Position numbers and translations under genes: made by a program. From Leucocoprinus leucothites (lineage: Eukaryota; Basidiomycota; Agaricomycetes; Agaricales; Agaricaceae): a stretch of 39,823 nt of DNA. The stretch lies in contig JAACJO010000071.1 in NCBI GenBank assembly GCA_013368445.1, positions 1 to 39,823 of the forward strand. The letters run 5' to 3'. The first letter of the stretch is position 1. Every line of letters begins with the position of its first letter. This document shows, one piece after another, positions 10,066 to 19,764 of the stretch. Under the pieces are notes generated by a model, which did not search any database, was not told the DNA's origin, and saw only the letters and a list, made by a program, of their open reading frames with translations.

Positions 10066-13000
10066 CTAACAAGTAAGCTCTAGTTAGTGTTTATCCCCAC
10101 AACGGATCAGTAAAGTTCCGAGAGCAACCCTGGATAGATTTCCATGACTACTACCAATTCGGCTCAAATATCCAGGCTCTGTAATCATCGAACTTGGTGA
10201 GTACCATGTCTTCTGACACTTCATGGGATTGGCAGATTGTGCCAAGCCCTATGTGGACTGTCGGAGTGGCAGCTAGCTCCCTTGATTCATGTTGTATGGC
10301 AAACAGCTGCAGAGGAATTGAGGAATACCGGCCCTGATCCACCTCGGCCATGTTTGGAGAATGCTTTTGTTTGTCGGGTGCCAATGAATTAAGTGAAGGG
10401 TTTTTGGGACCCAAGATTCAGTCCCAAGTGACAGCGAAAATGGATTTCTTTTAGAGTTCTTGGTTAGAGCCGATTCATCCATCGAGTCGTCTCCTCCACG
10501 GATCGCCACGTGGTTTCTCAATCGCCCTAACTAATAATGAGGATCCTTGTCAAGTATACAAAAATAATTACTGATGAACTCTCTTTCCCTACGATATGAT
10601 AAGTAGATTCCTTGCAGCCTGCCAGGAGGTGGCGTGCCAGATGGATTTGCACCACGTTTGACGTAACCACTCGAGAATGATCAATACCATCACTCTGGCT
10701 GAATGGCGACAAGTCGTGCCAGTTTCAATTTTCGCCTTTAGGTGAGTCGCGGAGTATGAGGGAACATTTCCATCATTGTTATTCGTCATGATCGCTTCTT
10801 TTAGAGAAAGAACGTTTTTCAATCAGGTTATCTCGTTCACGGCTAGCAGTACGCCCATTCAAACGCTTCTCCTTCAAGAAGTCAGAAGCAGATGTGACTC
10901 CACGATGGCATAGAGACGGTACCAGTCGTCAAGGGTAACCTAGGTTCATCCCGCAAAGCACGCAGACATGACCGAGATAAGTGGTCATCCAAGTCCATCC
11001 TAGAGCCCTTGCTCGACTGCTGGCTGTCAAAGGGACATGGATGAGTAAGGCCATGTTCGGGAGGGCCATGTGGAAGGAATTAATGAAAATTATGCCATCA
11101 AGAATCTTACCATTAAGCCGAGCCGAGATTTTATTAAGCTTCCCGCGTTATGCTCTCTCGTTTGTCCTGCAGCGAGGTCAGAGTACGTACTGAATTTACA
11201 CATCACCTTTTCGCATTTTGCTGAGAAATCAGGAACGAACCCGAAAGCGACAAGAAATGATGGTTCTAGCATTCATTAAGCCTGACATCAAACACTTAAT
11301 GAGACAAAAATTTTCTCAGAGAAGAATTCACGATACCTCGATGCGAGCCTGTTCATCGTTCCAAGGTAGTGGAATGATGGCATGCACAGAGCCAGAAGCC
11401 TTGCCTAACTGTCAGCTCAATCAAACAGTGAGCCGTACAGGAACCTGATTTCACCGGGGCGTAGGATCTTCCTTGAAACAAAAGCACATTGCAGAGTTTG
11501 AGTAAGCAAGGCGGCGAGGAGAATGAGTAATTGTGAGTCTAAGCGTCTATTTGTTCAATTTGTAAGGTTTGATGGTATCAGATCACGGCGTTAGTGGCAC
11601 CCGGTTCACTGCCACTCGCTCGGGCCGTGTTGAAATCTACGTCCTGAGAGTCTGATTAGTAGCGCTGCTAGACGACGGAGGCGTCGCTGCCCTGGTCGTC
11701 TCATGCCCCGAGAATGGATAATAATATAGAACGCACAAGTGTTATGAGTAAATGCTGCCGGGGGGAACGCTAAACATGAAGCTTTGAAGGACGCCGCGGC
11801 AAGCAGAGTTTGAATAACCTCTCAGAGTGGCAGTGACAACTAGCGCTTGAGGCGATGCTTCATGGTGAGCCTAATCCACGTTCGCTCAAGCTCAGTTGTG
11901 GATTTCAGGCACATCAATGCGTTGAAGTCCGCACCTAACCAGGTTCAGACATCAATCCCAGCTTAGAAGTCGAGATTGAAGGCGCTCCAAGAGTCAAGCG
12001 TGCATTTGCCGATGATCTATCCATTGCATGATGTTCTTTGAACAATGAAAACAAATGGAAGTGGCGATAAATGATCTATTTACCATATTATTTTAGATAC
12101 AAAATAGGATGGTATATTCCAAATCCATATCATTCAATCTCACTAGAAGGATAGGACATCGCACTCCGTTGAGCATGCAAGCTGCATCGTGTGGTGCGGG
12201 TGTTTGACTTGTGCAATGATCACGCCACACCACACAATGTGCATCTACACAATAAGGATACAAAAAGGGCGTCCGACCCTTTCAATCTCAGATATGCTGG
12301 TGGTCGGTGCGGCTTACTCAGTGGGCGCTCATCAGCTCTTGATTCACCAGCGCTACTGTTGCCAGGGTTCACGGTCAACCCGCTGCCCCAATCCTGCAAC
12401 GACACCACCTGCGATGATCCCAACAGATGTTCCTCGCGATTTTTCTCGATTATCGGAATCGGAGTTGCCCGTATTTGTCACGCCTGGAATTGCGGGAGTA
12501 GAGGTCAAGCGATGGTAGTGAAAGGTGCGACAATGCAAGGGCACGAGACAAAAGGAGACGAGCCGGTCGGTGAGATACCACGTTAGAATCCGCTCCACAA
12601 CAGGAGCATCCTGGCGTGACGGCATCCATGTGTACCTTTAAGTCTCAAGGCCCTAAGCTCAAGCTTGAAGATTCGAGAGATGGATATATCGCCAATTGCA
12701 ACACAGATTAGACTAAGTCGATAAAATATATGGGAACATATCTTGCGCAGCCACCTCTCTCTTTTCTCCCCCGGGCCCGGTCAACCACGCTTGCACGGGA
12801 TCCCAGTCATCAGGATCACCGAAGTTTTCCCAGACAAATTCAGGCTTTATCGCAACATTTCCCTCGTGTCCCAATAGGACACGTAGCACGCCAAAGTAGT
12901 TATCAATACTATTCAGCTCGTCCAGATCCTACGTTTGACTCGTAAAATTGAAGTCGATGAGGACGACATGATCCAGCTTTGTGGAAGGATTACAGTAATA

Positions 13001-13533
13001 GACCGTTCTGGCGTATGCCAAATTAGTGTAAAGGTCACTGCGGCTTCATGACACGCAGAAAGTTCACAAACAATAGTTTCTAAAGGAATATCTCTGGTGA
13101 TCGTGTGTCAGGACTGCAAACCGTCGACAAGTGCTTTTTGGAACATTTCGAGTCACTTGGACAGCGTGACCCATGTTGCTGTCACAATGTACAGTAAGTG
13201 GACATTGTAACAATCACTGATGGTGTCTTATTCCATAACTAGTCTTTAATGGATAGCTGTTGTCACGCTCTGTCACGGTCCGCCATTGAGACATTCTCTG
13301 AACCCGAAGTATTGTCTTGGGCAATGCAATTCATGTTCAATAAGCACCAAATTTTGTTTGTGCACTGTTTTATTATGTATGCACGTTTTATACTCAAGAC
13401 CTTGCTCCTAAGTCAGGCAGCAGATGAGAAAACGTTCAATCTTAAATTCAAGAGCTTTGGAAAAAGTACAAAAACCTCTACACCGCCTCTAACGGGGGTG
13501 GATATACTTTAAATAATACTTTTACATGTCCAT
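10066..13533. other. 3.5 kb stretch without a recognisable gene
   Basis: Only short frames are present on both strands, and none carries a family motif I recognise. The 12353-12625 minus frame contains a Gly/Val-rich stretch (GTSVGIIAGGVV) that resembles the start of a single-pass membrane helix, but it breaks off at once. I see no terminal repeats, reverse-transcriptase motif (YxDD) or transposase signature. The stretch may be decayed sequence; nothing can be called. Confidence 0.45.
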
Positions 13534-16209
13534 CTACCATATATACATTGTATTTAGCAAAAAACTTGGTGTAATTCCATACAGGGGACGTAGAAATCTG
13601 CGTTGTACAAGAGAGTGATGGTGTACGCGTGACCGGTCTATTACTGTAGTGTATAGGAGAATTTGACAACTGTGCCAATCGTGCTGAGTAATGTCCGCGA
13701 CATCGAGAACCCGAGAAGCCTGGCGAGCACTGCGAATCTAAAGAAAAGGACAGCCTGCGTGATTGCCATTCTTAAACACTAATTCATGATTAGCATACCA
13801 TCATGGCCTGTCTATCAGGGCTTAACTCTTGTGCGTAAGCGAATTAAGAGACCACCCTTCGATGTACTCCATGAGAAGGCCGTAAAGAACCACCCCATTT
13901 GGCAGGGTAACCTGAGGATAGAACGTGAACAAATTGGTTTTGACGACGTATGAGACAAGCATGGATATTCACCTGATGCATACCATAAAACCAAGGAAAC
14001 GCAGATCCTTGCACAACTCGAAGTTTGTTGTAAGTAAAAACCTCGTTGAGGGCTAATATCTCGGCGATCAACAGTTTGCCTGACGAAAGAGGCACCTCGT
14101 TATCACAAAGTTGTTCAAGGAATTCTTTAGTGGGGCAGTCGAGTTTTTGAAATCTATCGTCGAACAATTTGAGGCAGAGAGCTGGAGAAGGTGCAGAGAG
14201 GTTGGTGCCGTCAATTGAAGTGATCGAGCAACGGTAAACTGTGCAGATGCCATTTTCTGAGCCTTCCGTTATGATATCGTCGACTTGAAGTGTAAATCGC
14301 TGGCTTTGCAAAAACAACTCCTCAAAACCTGTATTCAGTAGTGGGGATTCACGCTGAATTTCCTTGATATGGGCCGCTGTGTCAGGGGGAAGCTCCGAAA
14401 GATTGAGTGGGAAGATTGGATGCATATCTGGCATGGCCCGTCCAAATTGATTTGTCACAGCAGAGATTGCGTCGCCAGGATGAGCAACAAGTTTAGCGTA
14501 TTCCTTTTGTACATGTTCGTGCCAGCGGAAGAACTGGAGTGCCCGAGCCCGATCTCGAAACAGTGTCACCAGATCAAAATCAGAGTGGCGTTGGCACCCA
14601 AAGAATACCTCTTCGTCTGAAAGGAGTGGCTGGGCTGGGTCTTGGTGAGGTCCTTCCGGAAGAACTAAAGCAGGTCCATAGTCTTCACCGTCCAGGGATG
14701 GGATATTGATGAAATACGGGTCAGGGAGCTCGTCGTAGAGGTAGGCGGTAGAAATGGCTCTTAGAGCTAAAGGGGGGTTATCCGTCACTATCTTCTCGAA
14801 GCAATATCCGGGTCGTCTGGCCGTCGGGGTCAGAAACAGAACGATATCTTGGAGATTTGTCAAAATGATAGATGGAACCGATGGGGTGTGCTTAAGGACT
14901 CTCGAGAGTCCAACTTTTACGGGAGGGGTGATCCTATCCTGTGAGTCGAATAGATCACCAGGCTAATTGGTTCGCCATCAGATATCTCATCCGTACTGGA
15001 AATAAATGATTCATTACCAATAACAATATAACTGGAGCAGTGATATTCCAGCGCTCGAAATCCCTAGCCTCAAACGTGGATCCATGGATACCTACGAATT
15101 TCAGTGACCTGGAATTTAGACTGAGATGGAGTTCACCTTCGCCGAGTTCCAGTTGTACGAGTTTCATTGGATAGAAGCACCTGCTTCCGATCTCTGAGCA
15201 GCGTGACGAGGTCAAAATCAGAATGACGATGAAAAGTCGAGAATACTTCTTCATCCGTGAGGAGAGGCTGGCCCGGATCTTGTGGTGGTCCCACTGGGAG
15301 AATTACAGCATCATCAGGGTCTTTGAACATGGAAGGAGCGTTGAAGAAAACACGATCTGGGAGCATATCCAAAAGAAAAGCAGTTGAAATGACTCTTAAC
15401 GCCAATGATAATTGAGTTGTTGTTATTTTTTCGAATGTGTATTCGGGACGTCTGCGTGCAGGGGGTAAGCAGACGATGATTTCTTGGGGGTTTGTTATGA
15501 TGATAGATGGAACAGCTGGAGTGTGTTTGAGGACCTTTGAAAGAATGCCTTGAATGCGAGATGTAAGGCGACCATCCAAATCGAATAAATCGCCGGGCTA
15601 TTGGAATTACGGATCAGCCTTACTCGGTGAGAATCAAGATACCTCTTTACCAAAGCCAAGATAATAGGCGCAATAACATTGAAGCGCTTAAAGTCTTCCG
15701 CCCGAGGCGTAAACCCGGGGACTCCTACCAGGTGTAAGTCACATGAAACCCAACAGAATTTATCAGAACACACCCGGTTTGCAGACCTCCACGCGTACAA
15801 GTGACATTGGCACATCAAGCACACCTGGAGCATGTAACTGATTAAACATATCAATCACAGGGCTCAATAAAGCAGTCAAATATTCGCTGGGGGAGCCACT
15901 ATAGAGTCAAAATGCCGTTACGTGAGCGATCGAGGCAATGGGATGTACAGTGAGAGTCACACACGAAGATGACATCGCATCTTCGACTGCTGGCCAAGCT
16001 ATCTTTCGTTTATGAACAGCCCGAAGAGTCTGCTGTAGTCTTGAGAGTATTCTCTGCGTTACCCTCGGTTCTACATTGGATTCTTTCCATTCGACTGAAG
16101 CAATGGACAAAATAGTAATTTCAGCTTGTTCCTCAGTTGTGTTTTCTGGCCAACGAGGTGGAGGAGGTAACGGCTCAGAGAAGATATGGTGCGGATGTTT
16201 GAAGGACAT
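13534..16209 (-). pseudogene. Agaricomycete FunK-like protein kinase pseudogene with doubled N-terminal domain
   Basis: Read on the minus strand. The frame opens at MSFKHPHHIFSEP, passes an N-terminal domain typical of large agaricomycete kinase-like families (PGDLFD, VLKHTP, QDPGQPLL, RHSDFDLVTLLRD), then starts that domain again from MKLVQLELGE. The second copy continues into the kinase fold: PLLNTGFE, ALCLKLFDDRF, the hinge LLMEYIEGWSL, and finally SARQASRVLDVADITQHDW, where HDW corresponds to the catalytic loop. Introns at 15598-15650 and 14963-15018 interrupt equivalent positions in the two copies. Disabling marks are an in-frame TGA at 15907-15909, a frame break at the junction of the two N-terminal copies near 15168-15175, and a shift near 13840 between the hinge and the ELSPDRQAMM exon. 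After VID (where the family has an Asp motif) the C-lobe is unrecognisable. It is best called a decayed or chimeric kinase gene; unit 2 could alternatively be a separate 5'-truncated copy. Confidence 0.72.
14537..15804 (-). repeat. Diverged direct repeat of the kinase N-terminal domain
   Basis: Unit A (about 15804-15175) and unit B (about 15167-14537) encode the same domain in the same order: a VG..G start, an intron, PGDLFD, VLKHTP, a hydrophobic strand, FEKI, ALR.ISTA, QDP.QPLL.DEEVF, RHSDFDLVTL and RDR. By eye the two proteins are only moderately identical. This fits fusion between two neighbouring paralogues better than a fresh duplication. The join falls within 15168-15175, where the reading frame also changes. 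Confidence 0.65.
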
Positions 16210-16432
16210 CGGGCGTAAGAAGAGTTTTGAATCGAAGCGGTTAGATATGGTCAAGAACAAGTCTCACGCGATGTGGGGAAGTACGCGTCGTTAATGTGTG
16301 GCGTCAAGTTTGACTTTGTCACAGTAAAAATAGGCTACGACTCATCACTGATACTAAACCCAACCTATCATCATTCTACTACAGATATCCAAAAAAACAC
16401 CACCCAAAAGATAAATACCAACTACCCACACC

Positions 16433-18350
16433 TCACCTTATACTCAAAATCCCCTCCCTCGTCGAATTAACCCTCCCCCCACCTTCCTCCACTCCAACCC
16501 CCTTCACCCCTCTCCTCTTCCCCACAGTTGCACCCCCTTCCCCACTCACCTCCCACACCCTCCAAAACTTCAAATTCTCATCCCCCGCACCCGTACAAAC
16601 CACATCCCCAGCAGGTCCCACACAACTAAATAACACCCTCGACTCATGCGCATCCCTAATCTCCGCTACCCTTTCCATACTCGGATATGCATGTATCATA
16701 ATTGAGTTTGTTGGGTACCCGTGTGTGGAGAGAAGTTCTTTGCGGTGGGGGGAGAAGTGAAGAGAGGTGATTTGGGAGGGGGTTCGGAGAGTGTGGAGGC
16801 GGGCGCCGGTGGTACTGTTCCAGATGTTGATGGTGCTGTCGTTGGTCCCGCCTCCCGAGGCGAGGAGGGAGGGTTGCCAGGGGCACCATGCGAGGGCCTG
16901 GTAGGAGGGTTAGTTAGAGGGTTAGGAAGGGAGGGGGAGGGGAGGGAGAGAGACGTACTTTGACGGCGGCGGTGTGGTTTCGTTTTGTCCATTTTGCACT
17001 TCCTCGCGCGTCGCCTCCGACATCCCCGATACGACCGTCCCAGATGTTAATGACGTTATCATTCCCACCACTCGCTAATAACTCTCCATCCTGCCTCCAC
17101 CTTAAACCACACACCTCACCTCCATGGCCTAGTAATTCCATAACCTTGTGTCGGGCTACACGAACATCATGATGCCAGATACTCCCATCCGCACACCCAG
17201 AACTCAAGATATGTTGATTCCACGATAAGACGGCCACTTGACCATTATGCCCTGTCATACTACGCAGCTTTTGCCCCGATTCGGTATCCCACAACTCCAC
17301 TTCCCCCGTCGAAAGTCCAATCCCCAGAAACGCACCATCATTCGAAAAATCCACTGAAGAGACATACGAACCCTCCGGTGCACCCTCACCCAATTGAGCA
17401 ACAGTCCCTGTATCAGCTTTCCAAACATATGTAGCTGTTTCTAGAGCGACAGCTACAGCATTTTGACAAGACCAGCTGAGGAGGTTTAAGTAGAAATCAT
17501 CTACCATGCCTGGAGCGTCGAGAACTCGTTCGGGTTGGGTAGGGATTTTACGAGCTTTGGAGGTGGTGGTACCTGTGGAGGAGGGAAGTGCTCCTGGGCG
17601 TTGGGCGTAGAGGGGTTTAGCGTATTCACGTTGTTGAGCGAGAGTGAGGTCATGGGAGGAGGAGGGGAGAGGGGGTTGTTCGTGGTATCCGAGGATGCGA
17701 CGGTTTATGGGAAGACCGGTTGCAGCTGCGAGACGGGCGGTGTGGCCTGGAGAGGCTTGTGTGGTTGTGGGCTGGGAGGTGGTGGTGGATGTGTTGGTCG
17801 TAGAGGTGGTGGAGGTGGGATTGGAGGTGGAGGAGAGGGAGAGGTGGTCGAGGGTGGAGGCAAGTTGGGCAAGGTCGGTGTTGGATTCGCGGTGTGTGAT
17901 GAAGCGATCTCGGTGGTCTATCCCTACGCGGTTCTAAGCACTCGTAAATCAGTTGAAGGGGATTGCTTTGAGGTTATGTGTACGTACGGTAGCAGGCGTA
18001 GACCTAGAGCGTTTAAGTTCTTGTTTAGGCGGTGGGACATAATCACGAGTGATCACATCCAAACGAGATTCAACGCCGCCTTTCCGAATCACACCCACAG
18101 GCTGAGGTGAAGCAGCACGAGAGCTAGGTCTCGATCTCGAAGCCTGGGTCGTCGTCAAGAAAGGATTGGCAGTAGTATTAGACGGTGTGGATTTCAACCC
18201 TCCTCCTCCTCCTCCCGCGCGAGATGATTTTTTAGTGGGAGAAGCAGCGAGCGAGACATTGCTCAAGCCGGAAATGATAGAAGGTGTAAGAGGTGTTTTA
18301 GCCTCTGAACGAGAGCGTATGCGGTTGGAAGGTGTCTTTGGTGGAGGCAT
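16433..18350 (-). CDS. CDC20: APC/C activator CDC20 (WD40)
   Basis: Three exons (18350-17988, 17933-16959, 16897-16433) join through introns of 54 and 61 bases into 600 residues. A Ser/Thr/Pro-rich N-terminus (MPPPKTPSNR) leads to a C-box-like motif (DRFITHR) and then the hallmark segment VLDAPGMVDDFYLNLLSWS, followed by seven WD repeats (VYW/LWD/INIWD-type blades). The protein ends in Ile-Arg, the IR tail that docks on APC/C tetratricopeptide subunits in CDC20 and CDH1. The protein recruits mitotic substrates to the anaphase-promoting complex. The low-complexity Gly-rich (GGGGGG) and Thr/Ser-rich linkers in the N-terminus are unusual but intact. The C-box has Thr where the consensus DR[FY]IPxR has Pro. 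Paralogue CDH1 is an alternative name, but the Cdc20-type linker (RKIPTQPERVLDAP) favours CDC20. It diverges from SPO7. Confidence 0.88.
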
Positions 18351-18495
18351 TGTACTGGTGATAGGCCCAAAAAGACGCGCAGAAGTATATATGTTCAACT
18401 GCACGTGATGATGCCTCGCGTGGAACACGTGGTGGGAGAACCTGAAGGTCGGAGTGCTTACTTGGGTAAGAAACGAGCAGGGTTGGCTCTGAGGG
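18351..18495. promoter_or_regulatory. Shared CDC20-SPO7 divergent promoter with two CACGTG boxes
   Basis: Only 145 bases separate the two start codons. CACGTG occurs at 18402-18407 and 18426-18431, 24 bases apart, which is the core site for bHLH factors of the Cbf1/Pho4 type. An ACGCG core, like the MBF/SBF cell-cycle element, lies at 18375-18379 on the + strand. These are exact motif matches; their use in vivo is inference. A shared promoter would couple a mitotic regulator to a nuclear-envelope and lipid phosphatase subunit. Confidence 0.5.
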
Positions 18496-19764
18496 ATGCC
18501 TGCAAGACCGGTGGCAGACCATGCGACGTTTAGAGATCTTAATATCTTTGAAGAACGACTCAAGGATACAGCTGCTAGTCTCCAGCGTAGAAAATCCAGA
18601 TACCAGTGTACGTCCTCTCTCCATACTCAAGTCTTGGCAGAGCGCTGACGTACGCTTTGGGTAGTGTTTCTCGCTCATCTACTCGTGGTCATAGCTATCC
18701 TCCTCGTCGATGTTTTACTCCCGCCGGATGTGTCTATCGTTTCTATCCCGTATAATCTCCTGCTGCGATGGCTCTGTCCAGAGTTTTACACCTCTGATAC
18801 CTTTGTCATTATTCATCCTTACTTGACTACGGGTCTCTTGTTTGTCAGTGTCACGACGCTGGTGTTGTTTTTCGCTAGTGGGATGTACTCTGAAAAGATC
18901 GCTTATGCGAACAAGTGAGTTCCTCACTGTACAGAATGGTTTCTCAGCTAATTGGTGGATGGTAGATATGTTCCGCATACGAATCGGACGTTAAGGTCAT
19001 TTAATATGTATTTTAATACCCGAAGACCATCACTCCGTTCAAAAGTCCTCTGGAACCCAATCTCATTCTTCTTTCCCCGTCCCACACCCGAACCTACCAC
19101 ACGCTCTCCATCCCCTTCCCCATCCCCTTCCCCCTCACCATCTCAACCCCCATCCTCCACAACATCAACAAGCCGAACACGCTCCCAATCAGCATCCCGT
19201 CCCATACCCTCCATCCCACCCGCCACAAACCCACGCGGTGAACTCATATTCTCATCTCGAGTAGAAAAAAGTTTTAGAGAGGGATATGAGAGGTATAGAG
19301 CTGCGTTTGAGAAGAAGAGAGAGGAGGCTGTGAGAGTTGTGAAGGCGAGAGAGAGGAGGGGAAGGTGGTGGTGGGTTTGGATGGATAGTTTTTTGGGGTT
19401 TGTTGGTCGCAGGAAGGAAGAGACGGGTGGGGTGAATGTTTCGACTCCGACGGTATTAACTCCGAGGAGTGGTACACCACCTGGTACACCCTCATCCTCA
19501 TCCTCAGTGAGACAGAGGAAAAGGGATAGGAGCGGTTCTCCCATGACGCGTCAGCCTCGGAGCAGCAATAGTGGGAAGGGGAAAACTCCAGGGCTGACGA
19601 GGAGAGTAACACCGGAGGGAGTGAGTAGTGGGAGAGGGAGACGAGAAGAGGATAATGGGGATGGAGGAATGAGGATGAGGGCGTTGGAGAGGAGTTTGGT
19701 TGTTGGACGGCATGGTGCGTCGGCCTCTGGCGAATCGAGTCGAGGTATGAGTCCGGGTGTTTAG
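18496..19764 (+). CDS. SPO7: Spo7-like regulatory subunit of the Nem1-Spo7 phosphatase
   Basis: Exons 18496-18607, 18665-18914 and 18966-19764 give 386 residues. An in-frame TGA directly precedes the ATG at 18496 and fixes the start. Order: a short N-terminal helix (FRDLNIFEERLKD) equivalent to the conserved Spo7 FRNLLILE segment; two membrane helices (one beginning LFLAHLLVVIAILL, one ending LVLFFASGMYSEK); the N..LRSFNMYFN motif; a Ser/Pro-rich linker (repeated SP near 19110-19140); and the Spo7 signature NPRGELIFSSRV..FREGYERYRAAFEKKRE, then a Ser/Arg-rich tail. In yeast, Spo7 anchors Nem1 at the ER/nuclear envelope, where the complex dephosphorylates the phosphatidate phosphatase Pah1. 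The tail is longer than in yeast. The gene looks intact and shares its promoter with CDC20. Confidence 0.82.
19102..19140. repeat. Ser-Pro coding microsatellite
   Basis: A run of TCCCCATCC/TTCC-type units inside SPO7 encodes alternating Ser and Pro between the membrane helices and the conserved cytosolic domain. It is low-complexity and in frame, so length changes by six bases would be tolerated. Function is probably a flexible linker. Confidence 0.55.

Noticed and set aside
10151..10521. Retroelement gag-like fragment (KFDDYRAWIF)
   Set aside because: A single weak motif with no protease, integrase or reverse-transcriptase sequence and no terminal repeats nearby.
12189..12625. Overlapping frames on both strands, one with a Gly/Val-rich membrane-like stretch
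   Set aside because: The hydrophobic stretch ends after about ten residues, no splice continuation restores it, and no domain is visible.
16656..16992. Pro/Ser-rich and Gly-rich frames opposite and beside the CDC20 gene
   Set aside because: They are shadows of the WD40 exons and the CT-rich intron 16898-16958.
17535..18110. Gly-rich 191-codon frame on the + strand
   Set aside because: It is antisense to the Thr/Ser-rich N-terminal half of CDC20; the minus strand has the conserved motifs.
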